A DNA stretch of 64,000 nt, from the NCBI GenBank assembly GCA_036426205.1, contig CM071579.1:18462893-18526892 (forward strand), read 5' to 3'. This stretch comes from Ascaphus truei (Eukaryota > Chordata > Amphibia > Anura > Ascaphidae). Shown piece after piece: positions 23,961 through 33,869 of this stretch; the first letter of the stretch is position 1, and each line of letters opens with the position of its first letter. The position numbers and the translations under genes were made by a program. The notes beneath the pieces are model-generated. The model was not told where the DNA came from. It saw nothing but the letters and a program-made list of their open reading frames with translations, and ran no database searches.

Positions 23961-24342
23961 ACCGTTTATTTATATTCCACAGTGCAGTACAATGAGGGGC
24001 TATGGACAAGAACATAAAACACACAACTGAAAGCATGATGAAACAAAAAGATACGGAGGCCCCTGCTCTGAGAAGCTTACAACCTAAAAGGTTTTATGTC
24101 TACGAAATCATAGAAGAAAATTGGAAGTTGTTAAATTAGATGTTTCCTGATGAATTTATATCCCCCCAAAAATACAAATGCAAAGCAGAATGGAGGAATT
24201 GTTATATATTTTTTAAACTAAATATTGAATGTTAATTCTATGCTGATCTCTCCACGAGCGAAAAATTGGAAATAAGTCTGGTTCATCCAATTCCTTTACG
24301 CACACTTTAAATTTTTTAACCAACCATTCCATGACAAAAGGA

Positions 24343-24360
24343 GCAGTTTATTTATTTCAA
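24343..24360. repeat. 18-bp target-site duplication, left copy
   Basis: GCAGTTTATTTATTTCAA here and again at 25972-25989 brackets the foldback element between them. Confidence 0.85.
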
Positions 24361-24583
24361 AGGATAAAGAAAAATAAAGTGCGCCAAATATAGATGTTAC
24401 TGCAAAAAGAGGCTGAAAATATTAAATGATAAATACAAAAAACAAAAAACATGTGACATGAACCAGTCCGGAGCGTATAGGGTCTTGCTAAATGAATTGA
24501 ATAAATGTGTAAGAGAACCACAACCCAATTTGTAACGCAGCTTCTTAATACAGGGAACCCCAGTCCCTGATGATCACGTAACA

Positions 24584-25086
24584 GCAGAAAGAAAAAAAGT
24601 TAGAAGCGCAGTCAAAAAGGGGTAGTGGTAAACTAAACACTTTTAATTTTTAATCATGTCCTTAAGATCACAATCAAGGGCAACAGCAAATTCACAATAT
24701 AAATAACCAAAAACAATGTTGAAATAAATGATGATGTGCAAATGAAGCTGCTTAGCAATTTTCACTCAATGGGTCTCCAAAGGGTTAAAAGCGGGAGAAT
24801 CCCGGTGGAAAGTCAGGGTCCTGAAAAACATTCACTGCCCGGGCAACTGTCGGTATAGAGGGGTACCCCAGGGCTGAGCCAATACTCAATGTGCTCACCC
24901 TGAATCCACTGCTGGTCCGTGGGGGTCCGATGGCTCTCTCCAATCCCGCAGCTCACTCTGGTCACGCTGACCAGGTAAATGGCACCGCACAGCCCTCCGG
25001 GTGTCCGGGTCTGACGTCACTTCCGGCTATGACGCACAGACCCTTCCCGGTTGTCTCTGGGCTGTGTCTGGCCCACTCCGATCCTC
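24584..25086 (+). repeat. foldback arm, left
   Basis: Reads 'gcagaaagaaaaaaagttag' through 'ggcccactccgatcctc'. Its reverse complement is 25471-25973, apparently without an indel. The inner half is GC-rich and contains 'gtctgacgtcacttccgg'. Confidence 0.93.
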
Positions 25087-25295
25087 ATTCCATTTGTTTA
25101 AACTATAAGTGTTTATGGTGTTTATATATGTATACATAGTAAAACAAGTGTTTTTATCTGTCTAGCATACTTTTTATCCACATATACTTCAATTATATGT
25201 ATCAATATTAGGATCAATTAATCAATGTCATCAAGTTTAATGAGGATCAATTTGAGAATTTGCAATTAGCAAGGCTATAAATCATCATTGGACTG

Positions 25296-25350
25296 GTGCT
25301 GTGATATCCCTGACGAAGCCATCTAATGGTGAAACGCGTAGGAGGAGCAT
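25296..25350 (+). ncRNA. hammerhead-like ribozyme motif
   Basis: Order seen: GTGCT (25296-25300), a loop, TCC (25307-25309), CTGACGA (25310-25316), one extra A, GCCAT-CTA-ATGGT as stem II, GAAA (25331-25334), CGCGT, A (25340), GGA (25341-25343), GG, AGCAT (25346-25350). The core CUGANGA and GAAA match the hammerhead consensus. TCC pairs with GGA and GTGCT with AGCAT (one G-U pair) to give stem I around an internal loop. Stem III would be the palindrome ACGCGU, two pairs with a two-base loop or a dimer. The extra A after the core is the departure from the textbook form. Activity is untested. Confidence 0.7.
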
Positions 25351-25470
25351 AGGGTTTATGCTTTCATTTGGTGCAGTGGAGCGGAGCAAGCAACACCACG
25401 AATTGGGCTCCTGGCAGCAGCACCTGCTCTAGGCTTGTTTGCCTGTATATCGGCCAATACTACTGTGGAG

Positions 25471-25973
25471 GAGGATCGGAGTGGGCCAGACACAGCCCAG
25501 AGACAACCGGGAAGGGTCTGTGCATCATAGCCGGAAGTGACGTCAGACCCGGACACCCGGATGGCTGTGCGGTGCCATTTACCTGGTCAGCGTGACCGGA
25601 GTGAGCTGCGGGATTGGAGAGAGCCATCGGACCCCCACGGACCAGCAGTGGATTCAGGGTGAGCACATTGAGTATTGGCTCAGCCCTGGGGTACCCCTCT
25701 ATACCGACAGTTGCCCGGGCAGTGAACGTTTTTCAGGACCCTGACTTTCCACCGGGATTCTCCCGCTTTTAACCCTTTGGAGACCCATTGAGTGAAAATT
25801 GCTAAGCAGCTTCATTTGCACATCATCATTTATTTCAAAATTGTTTTTGGTTATTTATATTGTGAATTTGCTGTTGTCCTTGATTGTGATCTTAAGGACA
25901 TGATTAAAAATTAAAAGTGTTTAGTTTACCACTACCCCTTTTTGACTGCGCTTGTAACTTTTTTTCTTTCTGC
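25471..25973 (-). repeat. foldback arm, right
   Basis: Reverse complement of 24584-25086. Differences seen by eye include a/g near 25729, g/t near 25840 and a few others. Equal length of the arms means essentially no indels since duplication. Confidence 0.93.
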
Positions 25974-25989
25974 AGTTTATTTATTTCAA

Positions 25990-26850
25990 TGTATAAAAAA
26001 ATTCCCGGCATTACGGAGGACATCAACCTTAATACAGGACAGAGTTATCTGTTTGATGTAGACACGGAGCACAGCCAAGTCTGCCTCATTGGGAACCCCA
26101 TGTCCTGATGGAGGAACGAAACCGATTGGGGAGTAAACTGAACGATTCTTTACTGGCCTGTTTACAATAAGTCGCTTTCCCCATGCCGGAGAAGATTTGG
26201 GTCCCATTCATTGAAATGGAGCTGGTCTCTTCTCCAGCAAAGGGAAGATTATTAAATATGGGCATTTAACTTGCAATGTCATGTGGGAACTTCTATTTAC
26301 AGGGAAGTAAAAACTTCACATTGCGCCCCAAATATTAGACAGTGTCCCGATCAATAAGCAGTATTGTCAATTAAATGTCTGCCGCACTCCAACCAAACTA
26401 TCGCTATTTTTTTAAAGTCTTGTACCTATTAAAACCAGGTGAACCTTTTGTATCTATTTCTTGGATTCCCGCCATTGTTTGACGCCTTCAGCTAATTACA
26501 GCACTTTGCAGATCAATGAATGATTTGATATATGTTTAGCGGATTATTAAAAGGAGGCTAATACTACCCCCTATTTAATGAATATATACGTATATGCAAA
26601 TAAATCAAATTTTTATTGGTAAAATTCTTAATCAGTAAAAAAGGGGACACAAAATAATTGTGTACCAAGGAAAATTCACTTAAATGCACACCTCTCTATT
26701 CCATAAAATGTAACCTTTATTGCTATTAACTTAAAACATATATTATCGAGTGTTCGTGTAAGTGTAATAAAAATATATTAAACAAAATTAAACAGAGCAG
26801 TGACAATCCCTGAGATATATATTGCCACTCCTATGCTTAATTAGCAATGA
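25990..26850. other. intergenic sequence, no gene seen
   Basis: Host sequence around the foldback insertion. No frame, RNA gene or clear repeat ends were recognised. Confidence 0.4.
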
Positions 26851-26851
26851 G

Positions 26852-27244
26852 ATGGTAGGGATAGAGACTGCAGATCAGCGAGGTGGAAATAACCACCAAT
26901 ATCAACAGTTGAACAGTTTGATGAGGGAGAGCCAAATTGATCAAATAACAACTCTCAAAGTACAAACTATGAACACATATTAATGTTCAATACAGTATTA
27001 ATAAGGCACAATGCTAAGATGTTGCATTGGCCACACCACGCTGTGTGTGAATGGTTGATGTATAAATATATACTTCTAATGGAGTACCACAGCATATAAT
27101 GCAGCAAGGATCCTTAATATGTGTTCATAGTATGTACTTTGAGAGTTATTTGATCAATTTGGCTCTGCCTCATCAAACTGTGTTCAACTGTTGATATTGG
27201 TGGTTATTTCCACCTCGCTATCTGCAGTCTCTATCCCTACCATT
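26852..27244. mobile_element. foldback element, ~130-bp inverted arms
   Basis: The left arm 26852-26983 ('gatggtagggatagagactg' to 'tatgaacacatattaa') is complementary to 27114-27244 ('ttaatatgtgttcatagt' to 'agtctctatccctaccatt') with a few mismatches and indels. A roughly 130-base loop lies between. No coding content. Target duplication not established. Confidence 0.8.
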
Positions 27245-27576
27245 AGGGTGACCAGATTTTGAAAATGAAAAACCGGGACATTTTTTTTTTTTTTTACATA
27301 ACAGTTTATTTATTGTAGTACACTTATACACAGCTCAACAGGCCGCCTCCCTCCCACAGCTCCTTCCCTCCCCTCCTTCCCTCATTGGCTGACTGCAGCA
27401 CCACGTGACGCGTCAGAGCTGCAAATCACAAGGAGCTTGCAGCATCGGCTGACTGACGCGTCACAGCACGCAGTCAGCCAAGTCTGCAGGAGCCAGCGGG
27501 GACCTCCAGACTGGAGGAAAGGGGCTGGTGGCCCGCTACCGCACAGCGCACAGGACGCAGCGGGATTAAAGCCTTA

Positions 27577-27790
27577 GGCTGCGTTTATAGTACTGGCTAT
27601 GGTGACTGCGACGTTGCGCAGCACCATAGCAAGTACATGAAGTCAGTCGTGGGTGCCCATAATGGCCTGAAGTCACGTCGTTGCGATCGCTGGAAGTCAA
27701 AGGATTTTTACTTGTTCAGCGTTCGTCGCGTGACGTCAGTGGCACGTGAGCGGTTTAGCCAATGAGGGCGAGCCACTCACGGCCACGCCC
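27577..27790. repeat. CpG-rich MITE, right end lost
   Basis: Begins TTA|GGCTGCGTTTATAGTACTGG, as at 22149. Its interior carries 'cgttgcgatcgctggaagtc', also present in that element. The right terminal repeat is not found before the C run at 27789-27799. Confidence 0.5.
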
Positions 27791-27885
27791 CCCCCCCCGG
27801 TCGCCCTCTCCTGTCTCCTGCGCCAGAGTATAAACACACATATACCCAGCAAGCTCTGATGAACCCCAACAAATACCTCATAATG

Positions 27886-28154
27886 TTTATATGCCTTGAC
27901 GTGGCATGCAGGCTTACAAATGCTTTGGCCAAAGGGTTTAACAAAATACCCTTTTTCATGAGATTATTTTATTTTAGCCTAATTGGTAGGAGCGCAGGAA
28001 TCGTTCTTTTTGTTTAAAAAAAAAATAAAATATATATTATATATATATATATAATCAAAAAATAAATAGAAATTTGATACACGTTTCACACAACACACAC
28101 ACAACACACACACACAACACCACACACCACACACACACACAACACACATCTATA

Positions 28155-28185
<31 letters not shown>

Positions 28186-28400
28186 CTTATATATATATCA
28201 AAAGGAGTGATCACTGGACTTGCCAAAATGTATACAACAAAAAACAAAGAAGCCCAGAGCTACATCCAATATGACACAAAAATACACAGTGAAATACCTG
28301 TATATCTCTTGAAAAAGGGTAATTTAGTTAAACCCTAACATGGCCAAAGCATTTTAAGCTTGCGAGCCACACCAAGGCATGACCAAATATCGCAGGTCCT
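27886..28400. repeat. inverted frog repeat around AT/CA microsatellites
   Basis: The segment 27886-27965 ('ccttgacgtggcatgcaggc', 'caaatgctttggccaaaggg') is complementary to 28310-28400 ('ggccaaagcattttaagctt', 'gccacaccaaggcatg'). (AT)n and (CA)n tracts lie between, at 28028-28056 and 28090-28197. The same family (TTTGGCCAAA with 'tggc..ggca' phrases) occurs in the element at 32601-33356. Confidence 0.6.
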
Positions 28401-28409
28401 AACACTAAC

Positions 28410-28978
28410 TGATTAAAATTCTTAGTTACCTCCATAATTACATTCTACATTGTTTGATATGATCAAATCCATTATTGCCCCCCTCCTGGTTGGTTCCTCA
28501 ATAATTTGGGTCATATAATTGTCTTTAAGCACCCCCAAAAACCTGTTTCCTTTTGTTGTAATGCTAATCTCATTGCTCCAGTCTATGTCTGGATAATTAA
28601 AATCAAACATGACCCAGTTTTGACCCATTTGCAAAAGTATTTTAGCTTCCTTAATCTCACAGATATTTGGTGGTTTATAGCATATCCCTACAAACATTTT
28701 CTTAATACTTTTACCTCCACTGCTAATTTCTATCCACAAGGTCTCTACATTTTCATAATTCCCTTCATAAACATCTTCCATTATTATAGGTTTTAGATCC
28801 GGTTTATCTTAAAAACAAACTCCACCTCCTCTTCTATTTGCTGGATCCTTCCGAAAAAGGGAATGACCCTCTAAATTAACTGCCCAGTTATGAGTTTCAT
28901 CCCACCATGTTTCATTAATGCCTATTATATCATACTGCTCCCTTGCAGCTATTAATTCAAGCTCCCCCATTTTATCTG
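28410..28978 (-). pseudogene. CR1-like LINE endonuclease, main part
   Basis: Read on the minus strand: MGELELIAAREQYDIIGINE then TWWDE, then RKDPANRRGGGVCF, then EISSGGKSIKKMFVGICYKP and PN, then NWVMFDFNYPDIDWS and EEPTRRGAIMDLIISN. These are consecutive APE-endonuclease blocks of CR1/L2-type elements (E of NETWW, Y of YKPPN, DFN.PDIDW). One stop near 28810 breaks it. The 5' part lies beyond a MITE at 28982-29605. Confidence 0.85.
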
Positions 28979-28981
28979 TTA

Positions 28982-29605
28982 GGCCTGGGACATAGTAAGC
29001 GCTTAGGTGCTGCTGCTCGCTCTTGCTTGCTGCCGCTCGCTCTACCAGGAGCTTTTTGCTGTCCTGGCAGAGGAGACAGCAAGCGCGCTTGGGAGGCGGG
29101 TATCACTGTGTGTGTGTCACTTGGTAGCTGTCAGTGTGTGTGTCACTTTGAAGTGGTCTGTGTGTTTGTGTGTCACTGGGGAACCTGTGTGGGTGTGTAT
29201 ATGTGTGTGTGTATTATATAATATTTTAAAAATTAAAAAAAAAGACATGTGAGAATAAATTATTTATTAACATTGTGCAACTTTGATAAATATATTCACG
29301 CGCGCGCACACACATGCACACATCACACACACATACATACATACATACACATACACCTCTGTGCTGCCTCTGTCTTGTCTGGTAGTTACAATGCTGGACC
29401 GGCTGCAGACCCATTGGATGGGAGCTCCTCCACTTCCCCGAGCGGCAAATTTCAAACTTGCCTGTCTCGGGGAATTTTCTCAGCCTCCGCACGCATCAGC
29501 ACGCATGCGAAGGGAGAAACTATAGCCGCGCTGATAACAGATGCAGGGGCTTTGTGCATCTGTTCAGCGCGGCTCATCGACGCTGAGTTCACTATGTCCT
29601 GGGCC
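28982..29605. mobile_element. PIF/Harbinger-like MITE with TTA duplication
   Basis: Terminal inverted repeats GGCCTGGGACATAG (left) and its near complement ending CTATGTCCTGGGCC (right), flanked on both sides by TTA (28979-28981 and 29606-29608), the 3-base duplication typical of Harbinger elements. The interior holds GT and CA microsatellites but no transposase. It sits cleanly inside the CR1 endonuclease frame. Confidence 0.85.
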
Positions 29606-29608
29606 TTA

Positions 29609-29640
29609 GGCTTCTTGCATTAGCAAGCATGCATTTCATT
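29609..29640 (-). pseudogene. CR1 endonuclease, 5' piece beyond the MITE
   Basis: On the minus strand this piece reads into the MITE site as NARSL. With one copy of TTA removed the frame passes directly into TDKMGELE on the other side. That agrees with the 'NARSL..KM.EL..L' start block of CR1 endonucleases. Confidence 0.6.
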
Positions 29641-29749
29641 TTTTTTCATTTGCAATCCAGGGGGAGCATATAAGGGAGATAAAACAAAATACAATCTAAG
29701 TGTAGACAGTTTGATAACTTATGGGTTAATTCAGTGATTTGTCTTGGCT

Positions 29750-30281
29750 CATATGTGTGGCCTACTCACAAGATGCAGGTCAAAAACGGGCAATAAAGCA
29801 CAGTGGTCTTTGCAGGAAGGACTTCTATTCCAATGAATAATGGAGACCTCCACTCTCAGCAAAGCAGCGGTGTATATAGAAGAGAAAAGATATCCATAGT
29901 GCAGACCAATCATAAAAAACGTAACTTTATGGGGTTTTAAAATTGAACACTTACAATAAAAACTTTTAAATAATGCATGTATCACAATACTGTGACCCGA
30001 AGAGGAGTTGCTGTTGACTTCGGCTCACCCACCACCTCCGGTCTGTGGACCCTGCGTGGGACGCCGCTACGCTGGACTCTCCACCTCCTGAGATCCCTGT
30101 GGGATGTACTGGTCCCGTCAGCTCCGGTCCTTGAGTTGGACGCCGCTCTGTTCTGTCCCTGGAGCTCCCCTCAAGGCGTTGCTGTCCTGTCCCCTCCGGT
30201 TAGCTTCGATATGTCACTTGTTGGCCGCGATTCGTCAATTCGGTTCTGGGTTTGCAATCTGACACTGCTTCTCTCCTCTCT
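29750..30281. other. repeat body adjoining the best hammerhead motif
   Basis: Contains 'gcaaagcagcggtgtatata' and imperfect C/T-rich repeats of 'cctccggtctgtggaccctg' type (30020-30200). The long plus frame across it has no recognisable similarity and runs antisense through the hammerhead-like motif, so it is not called as a gene. Confidence 0.4.
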
Positions 30282-30344
30282 GGGCGGCTACCACTCTACG
30301 CGTTTCGCCAATACGGTGCGTGGCTTCCTCAGGAGTGACCGCCC
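30282..30344 (-). ncRNA. type I hammerhead ribozyme candidate
   Basis: On the minus strand, from 30344 down to 30282: GGGCGG, T, CACTC, CTGAGGA, one extra A, GCCA-(10-base loop)-TGGC, GAAA, CGCG, T, A, GAGTG, GTAG, CCGCCC. The CUGANGA and GAAA cores are intact and the base after U16.1 is A, an allowed H17 at the cleavage site. Stem I is long: CACTC pairs with GAGTG and, beyond an internal loop, GGGCGG pairs with CCGCCC. Stem II is GCCA/TGGC. Stem III is the minimal palindrome ACGCGU. Natural hammerheads of newts and Penelope-like elements also have tiny stem III. The extra A before stem II is the one oddity. Confidence 0.78.
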
Positions 30345-31050
30345 TCCCACTCTGTATCTTAAATACCCCGCTCATTAACTCTTTAATAAAAAACATGTGT
30401 TTCAAAAAAAGTCGCACTATTAATACCTAGAATTCATCTGTGTACATAAGGGAGCACTTGTATAGTGATGGAGAAATGACATAAGTGGAAGATTCACTGA
30501 TTTGAACTGTAATTAGAACGGATATACTTTCAAAAGGTATATAATTACAAGGGGAGGCGTGTACAGCTTTGATCCCCGGTCTGTGCAGAGCTGCAGGGGA
30601 AAAGACAGGGGGGTGGGGGACATGGCGGGGGGCGCATCCGTGACGTCACCTAGCATGTTCGCCCTCATTGGTTGAACCGCTGGGGGGCGTGGCCAGCGCT
30701 CCGTCGCCAGTTCTGCAGACAGTTTTACAGTCTTCAGAAAAATCTGGAATAGGATAGATGTGATGCATCCAAATTGGTCAAAATTCCTCCATAGCATGTA
30801 TAGATAATACTGGATAGCAGTAGAAAGTCCATGAAATCATATGGCAATTTCAGGTACGGGTAGGAGGCTTAGTGGGGGTCCACCTTGACCTCCACAACCA
30901 AAACACATATGAGCCCCACCTAGTAACCAATATAGATAAACAGAGGGCCCTGGTAACCATATCAATATATGTAGGGGCACTATGGCCTTTACCTTAGTGC
31001 TTGCAGGACTTCTAGACATCCCGGGCGTGCGTTCATCCAGGTGAGTAGCC
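30345..31050. other. intergenic sequence with MITE-like CpG patch
   Basis: At 30650-30700 'ttcgccctcattggttgaac', 'cgctggggggcgtggccagc' resembles the CpG-rich MITE interiors seen elsewhere in the window. No gene. Confidence 0.4.
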
Positions 31051-31055
31051 CAGCA

Positions 31056-31322
31056 GAAGAGAGGTGAACATGTGAAGCACTGCCTGCGGTGTTTCAACTC
31101 CCAATGAGACCGGAAAGATAACAAGGTGAACACTCGAATGGCAACAGGTACAGGTTATTGCCGGTGGTGCAGCCCAGGTGACCCGTTGCCTCGTTTGTCC
31201 GGTTGCCACCACCCTGCAATAAACCTGACCTGTTGCTCATTCGAGTGTTCACCTTGTTATTCTTTCCGGTCTCATTGGGAGTTGGAAACCGAGGCAGTGC
31301 TTCACATCTTCACCTCTCTTCC
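31056..31322. mobile_element. foldback element, ~115-bp inverted arms
   Basis: The left arm 31056-31170 ('gcagaagagaggtgaacatg', 'aactcccaatgagaccgg', 'aacaaggtgaacactcgaat') is complementary, with small differences, to 31201-31322 ('attcgagtgttcaccttgtt', 'ccggtctcattgggagtt', 'cttcacctctcttcc'). The loop is only about 30 bases. No coding content. Confidence 0.75.
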
Positions 31323-31329
31323 TTCAGAA

Positions 31330-32585
31330 AAATCTGGTTGCGTCGCGGCCCAGACAGGTAGTGGGCCCGGCCGCAAAGAGAGGTGGTTCTTGTCCCTGCA
31401 GCGCACGACATAGCGAGCGCAGCAGCAGGCAGCGGGGACCTGGCCTAAACCAGATAGCTAGAAGAGTCGAACGAAAGACAAAAATCCCCAGTACTACATC
31501 TACAACTTCACAAATGATATAGTTATATACCTATCTGTTTATCTTCTCATGAGCAAGGGACATTTACTGGCTGTTCTTGCTAAGTACCTGTGAATGGATC
31601 CGTTTGACACATTATGCATGATGTGCATTTCGGTTCTGAGCTTATAGGGGCTGTGTGTGTAGGTAGGAGAGTCGGCAAATATTTGTACACAGCGTCACCC
31701 GACGTTTAGTGTGTGTTTTCTCAGTAATTATTTAATTGTCCGTTTTGCTAATTGTCTGTACCACGCTGTAGAGGTTGGCACTTTACAATTAAACAACAGT
31801 ATTATACTATTATTACTATTATAACTAATAGTAATAACAATAATACTAGTAACAGACACATTTTTCCTAACCCAAACAGCACTAAATGAAAAGACAAGCA
31901 CAAATACATAGAGACATTGATATAAAGCTTGTAATGTAACGTACACAATAAAACCCCTCTGCTGCCATCTAGCCGAAGGCTCCCAGACTCGCACAATATT
32001 ACATTACATATTTACGTTCAGGACGGATTGGAGACAGATATTGTCTCCGGGCGTTTTCTGTCTCACCTGCCCTCCTCCTATGACGCGGCGCCACGTGACA
32101 AACGCCTCACCGCACAGCAGCAGGAAGAGATGCCGCTCAGGCAAGACGCACTTACAGAGGCTCCTGGCAATCAGTTTAATTGTTGTAAGGTGAAGAGCGC
32201 GGTGGCGTATGTAACTACCATCAAGGCTCGCAGACCGGTGCCGCCAGCAAGCTCCACAAGCCGGCACCGGCCCATATACCCACTGGCCATTTGCCCTGTT
32301 TCCCAGCGGCCAATCTGCCCCGGTTTACAGCTTGCAACGTACTTTAACCATTTCACTGCCAGGAGGGCCTGCAACACCTATTGGTACACAGAAAATAAAT
32401 AATTTTGTTTTAACGATCATTGTTTCAAGGCTAAGGGACGCCGTGGTCACGTGACTGCGGTTTGCCGGACAGTCTGTGGTCACGCTGGTGCCGCTGCCCC
32501 TTCTGGGAATCCAAGGGTTAAATGTATGTAGCCATGTATAAAAATGGTGTACATCTCTTTCTCATGCTGGCAGTAAAACCTGGTA
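31330..32585. other. intergenic sequence, no gene seen
   Basis: A run of TATTA-type triplets at 31798-31855 is the only low-complexity part. The 124-codon frame at 32028-32402 has no recognisable similarity. Confidence 0.45.
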
Positions 32586-32586
32586 A

Positions 32587-32600
32587 GTATGCAGGGTTAA
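32587..32600. repeat. 14-bp target-site duplication, left copy
   Basis: AAGTATGCAGGGTT, or one base shifted, ends near 32600. It is repeated at about 33358-33371 right of the element. Confidence 0.7.
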
Positions 32601-33356
32601 AACCAGAGACAGAACATAAAACACAGACAAAGCTCAGTTTTAGCACATCCAGTGAGACTCATACACGGTACAGTGCCTAAATATATATGTATAAATATCT
32701 AATAAGTAAAATGGTCTTTTAGTTTGACATTTTTGGCCAAAATTGTTGTAAGCCCCTGAGCCAACGCCACGGCAGACCACATATCAGGGGTCCCTAACGC
32801 TAATATAAATTCTTAGTAACCTGTATAATAACAGGAAGAATGATTTGTAGTAAATCTGTCAATATTAGTTGCAAAGTTCTAAGTCTGACTGAAGCTTTTA
32901 TTAACCTGTACATTACCAGGAAAAGCACTCTGTATTAGAGATGTCACAGCCATACTGCAAGCAGGCAAGTTCCCCTGAGTGGAAGATGCTATAGAGTGAG
33001 CCCATAACCATTTAAATGTGGGAGGGGGTGAGCTTAAATTAGGAAGGAGGTTGCCACCCTCCAATCAGCCATGACTAGCTGGACAAGAAATGTTAAACAT
33101 ACTGGACACCTAACAAGCTCCTATTGAACCCCCAAAATGACCACAACATATATATAAGCATATGAGTGTCACAGAGGAGTGCTACTGAGCATGGCAATAT
33201 ATAGTTAAAACCAGAGACAGAACATAAAACACAGACAAAGCTCAGTTTTAGCACATCCAGTGAGACTCATACACGGTACAGTGCCTAAATATATATGTAT
33301 AAATATCTAATAAGTAAAATGGTCTTTTAGTTTGACATTTTTGGCCAAAATTGTTG
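32601..33356. mobile_element. element with ~155-bp terminal direct repeats and 14-bp duplication
   Basis: The first about 155 bases ('aaaaccagagacagaacata' to 'tttggccaaaattgttg') recur unchanged in the same orientation at about 33208-33356. The whole is bracketed by a 14-base duplication. LTR retrotransposons give 4-6-base duplications, so the long duplication is unusual. The interior (600 bases) is non-coding and related to the repeat at 27886-28400. No tRNA primer site was recognised. Confidence 0.75.
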
Positions 33357-33414
33357 AAAGTATGCAGGGTTGCCAGCATCAATCATGGAGGTTTGCCCTC
33401 ACACCCTGGTGAGG

Positions 33415-33864
33415 TGTTATATGTACACAAGGGGAGTGGTAACATGCTCTGTGTCCACTATTAGTGACACAAGAGGTGTGGCTGTTTTCTGAGTCTATAT
33501 AAGACACAGAACTGCCTAAAGTTAGTGTTAATCAAGTGTTCCGTAGTGATTGGAGAGTGTTAAGCTAGGGATCTGTTATGGTCCAGTTCTGGAGGTCTGC
33601 AGCAGTTAAGGCTGTCAGATATAAGCAATAGTATCTGCACTGTGATCAGGTACCTGACACAGGTGGTGATCTCCCTGAGAGGAGAGGTGACCCAACTCCA
33701 TTGGGAGGGAAGATCTTCTGAAAGGGGTGTGCAGCAAAAGAATGAGCGGCTGAGTACGACCGCTGTGAGGGGCAGGCTGCTAGAATCATGACAATAAAGA
33801 TGCCCAGATTCAACAGACCCTTGCTGTGTATGTGTGGAGTCATTGCATAGAAGGAGGCACCACA
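33415..33864 (+). repeat. candidate solo LTR
   Basis: Begins TGTTATATGTAC, has a TATA-like CTATATAAGA at 33494-33503 and an AATAAA at 33793-33798, then about 70 bases to ...GGCACCACA. The order U3, TATA, R, poly(A) signal, U5 and the TG...CA ends fit a solitary LTR. GAGG occurs on both sides as a possible 4-base duplication. No internal retroelement genes are present. Confidence 0.55.
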
Positions 33865-33869
33865 GAGGA

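Larger units (their letters stand above)
24361..25971. mobile_element. foldback retroelement-like insertion with hammerhead-like loop
   Basis: A 1.6-kb insertion between perfect 18-base duplications. It has a 223-base left part, a 503-base arm (24584-25086), a 384-base spacer (25087-25470) and a second arm of the same length (25471-25973) that is the reverse complement of the first with only a handful of mismatches. The right arm runs into the duplication. The spacer carries a hammerhead-like motif. The mirrored frames in the arms (same protein on opposite strands) are palindrome artefacts. Duplications this long suggest reverse transcription at a nick rather than a DNA transposase; Penelope-like elements are a possible relative. 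Confidence 0.8.

Noticed and set aside
24891..25666. The same protein-like frame on opposite strands (24891-25139 plus and 25460-25666 minus)
   Set aside because: It is one sequence seen twice through the inverted repeat, with no similarity to a known protein.
29977..30378. 133-codon plus-strand frame
   Set aside because: It runs antisense through the hammerhead-like motif and tandem C/T-rich repeats, with no similarity seen.
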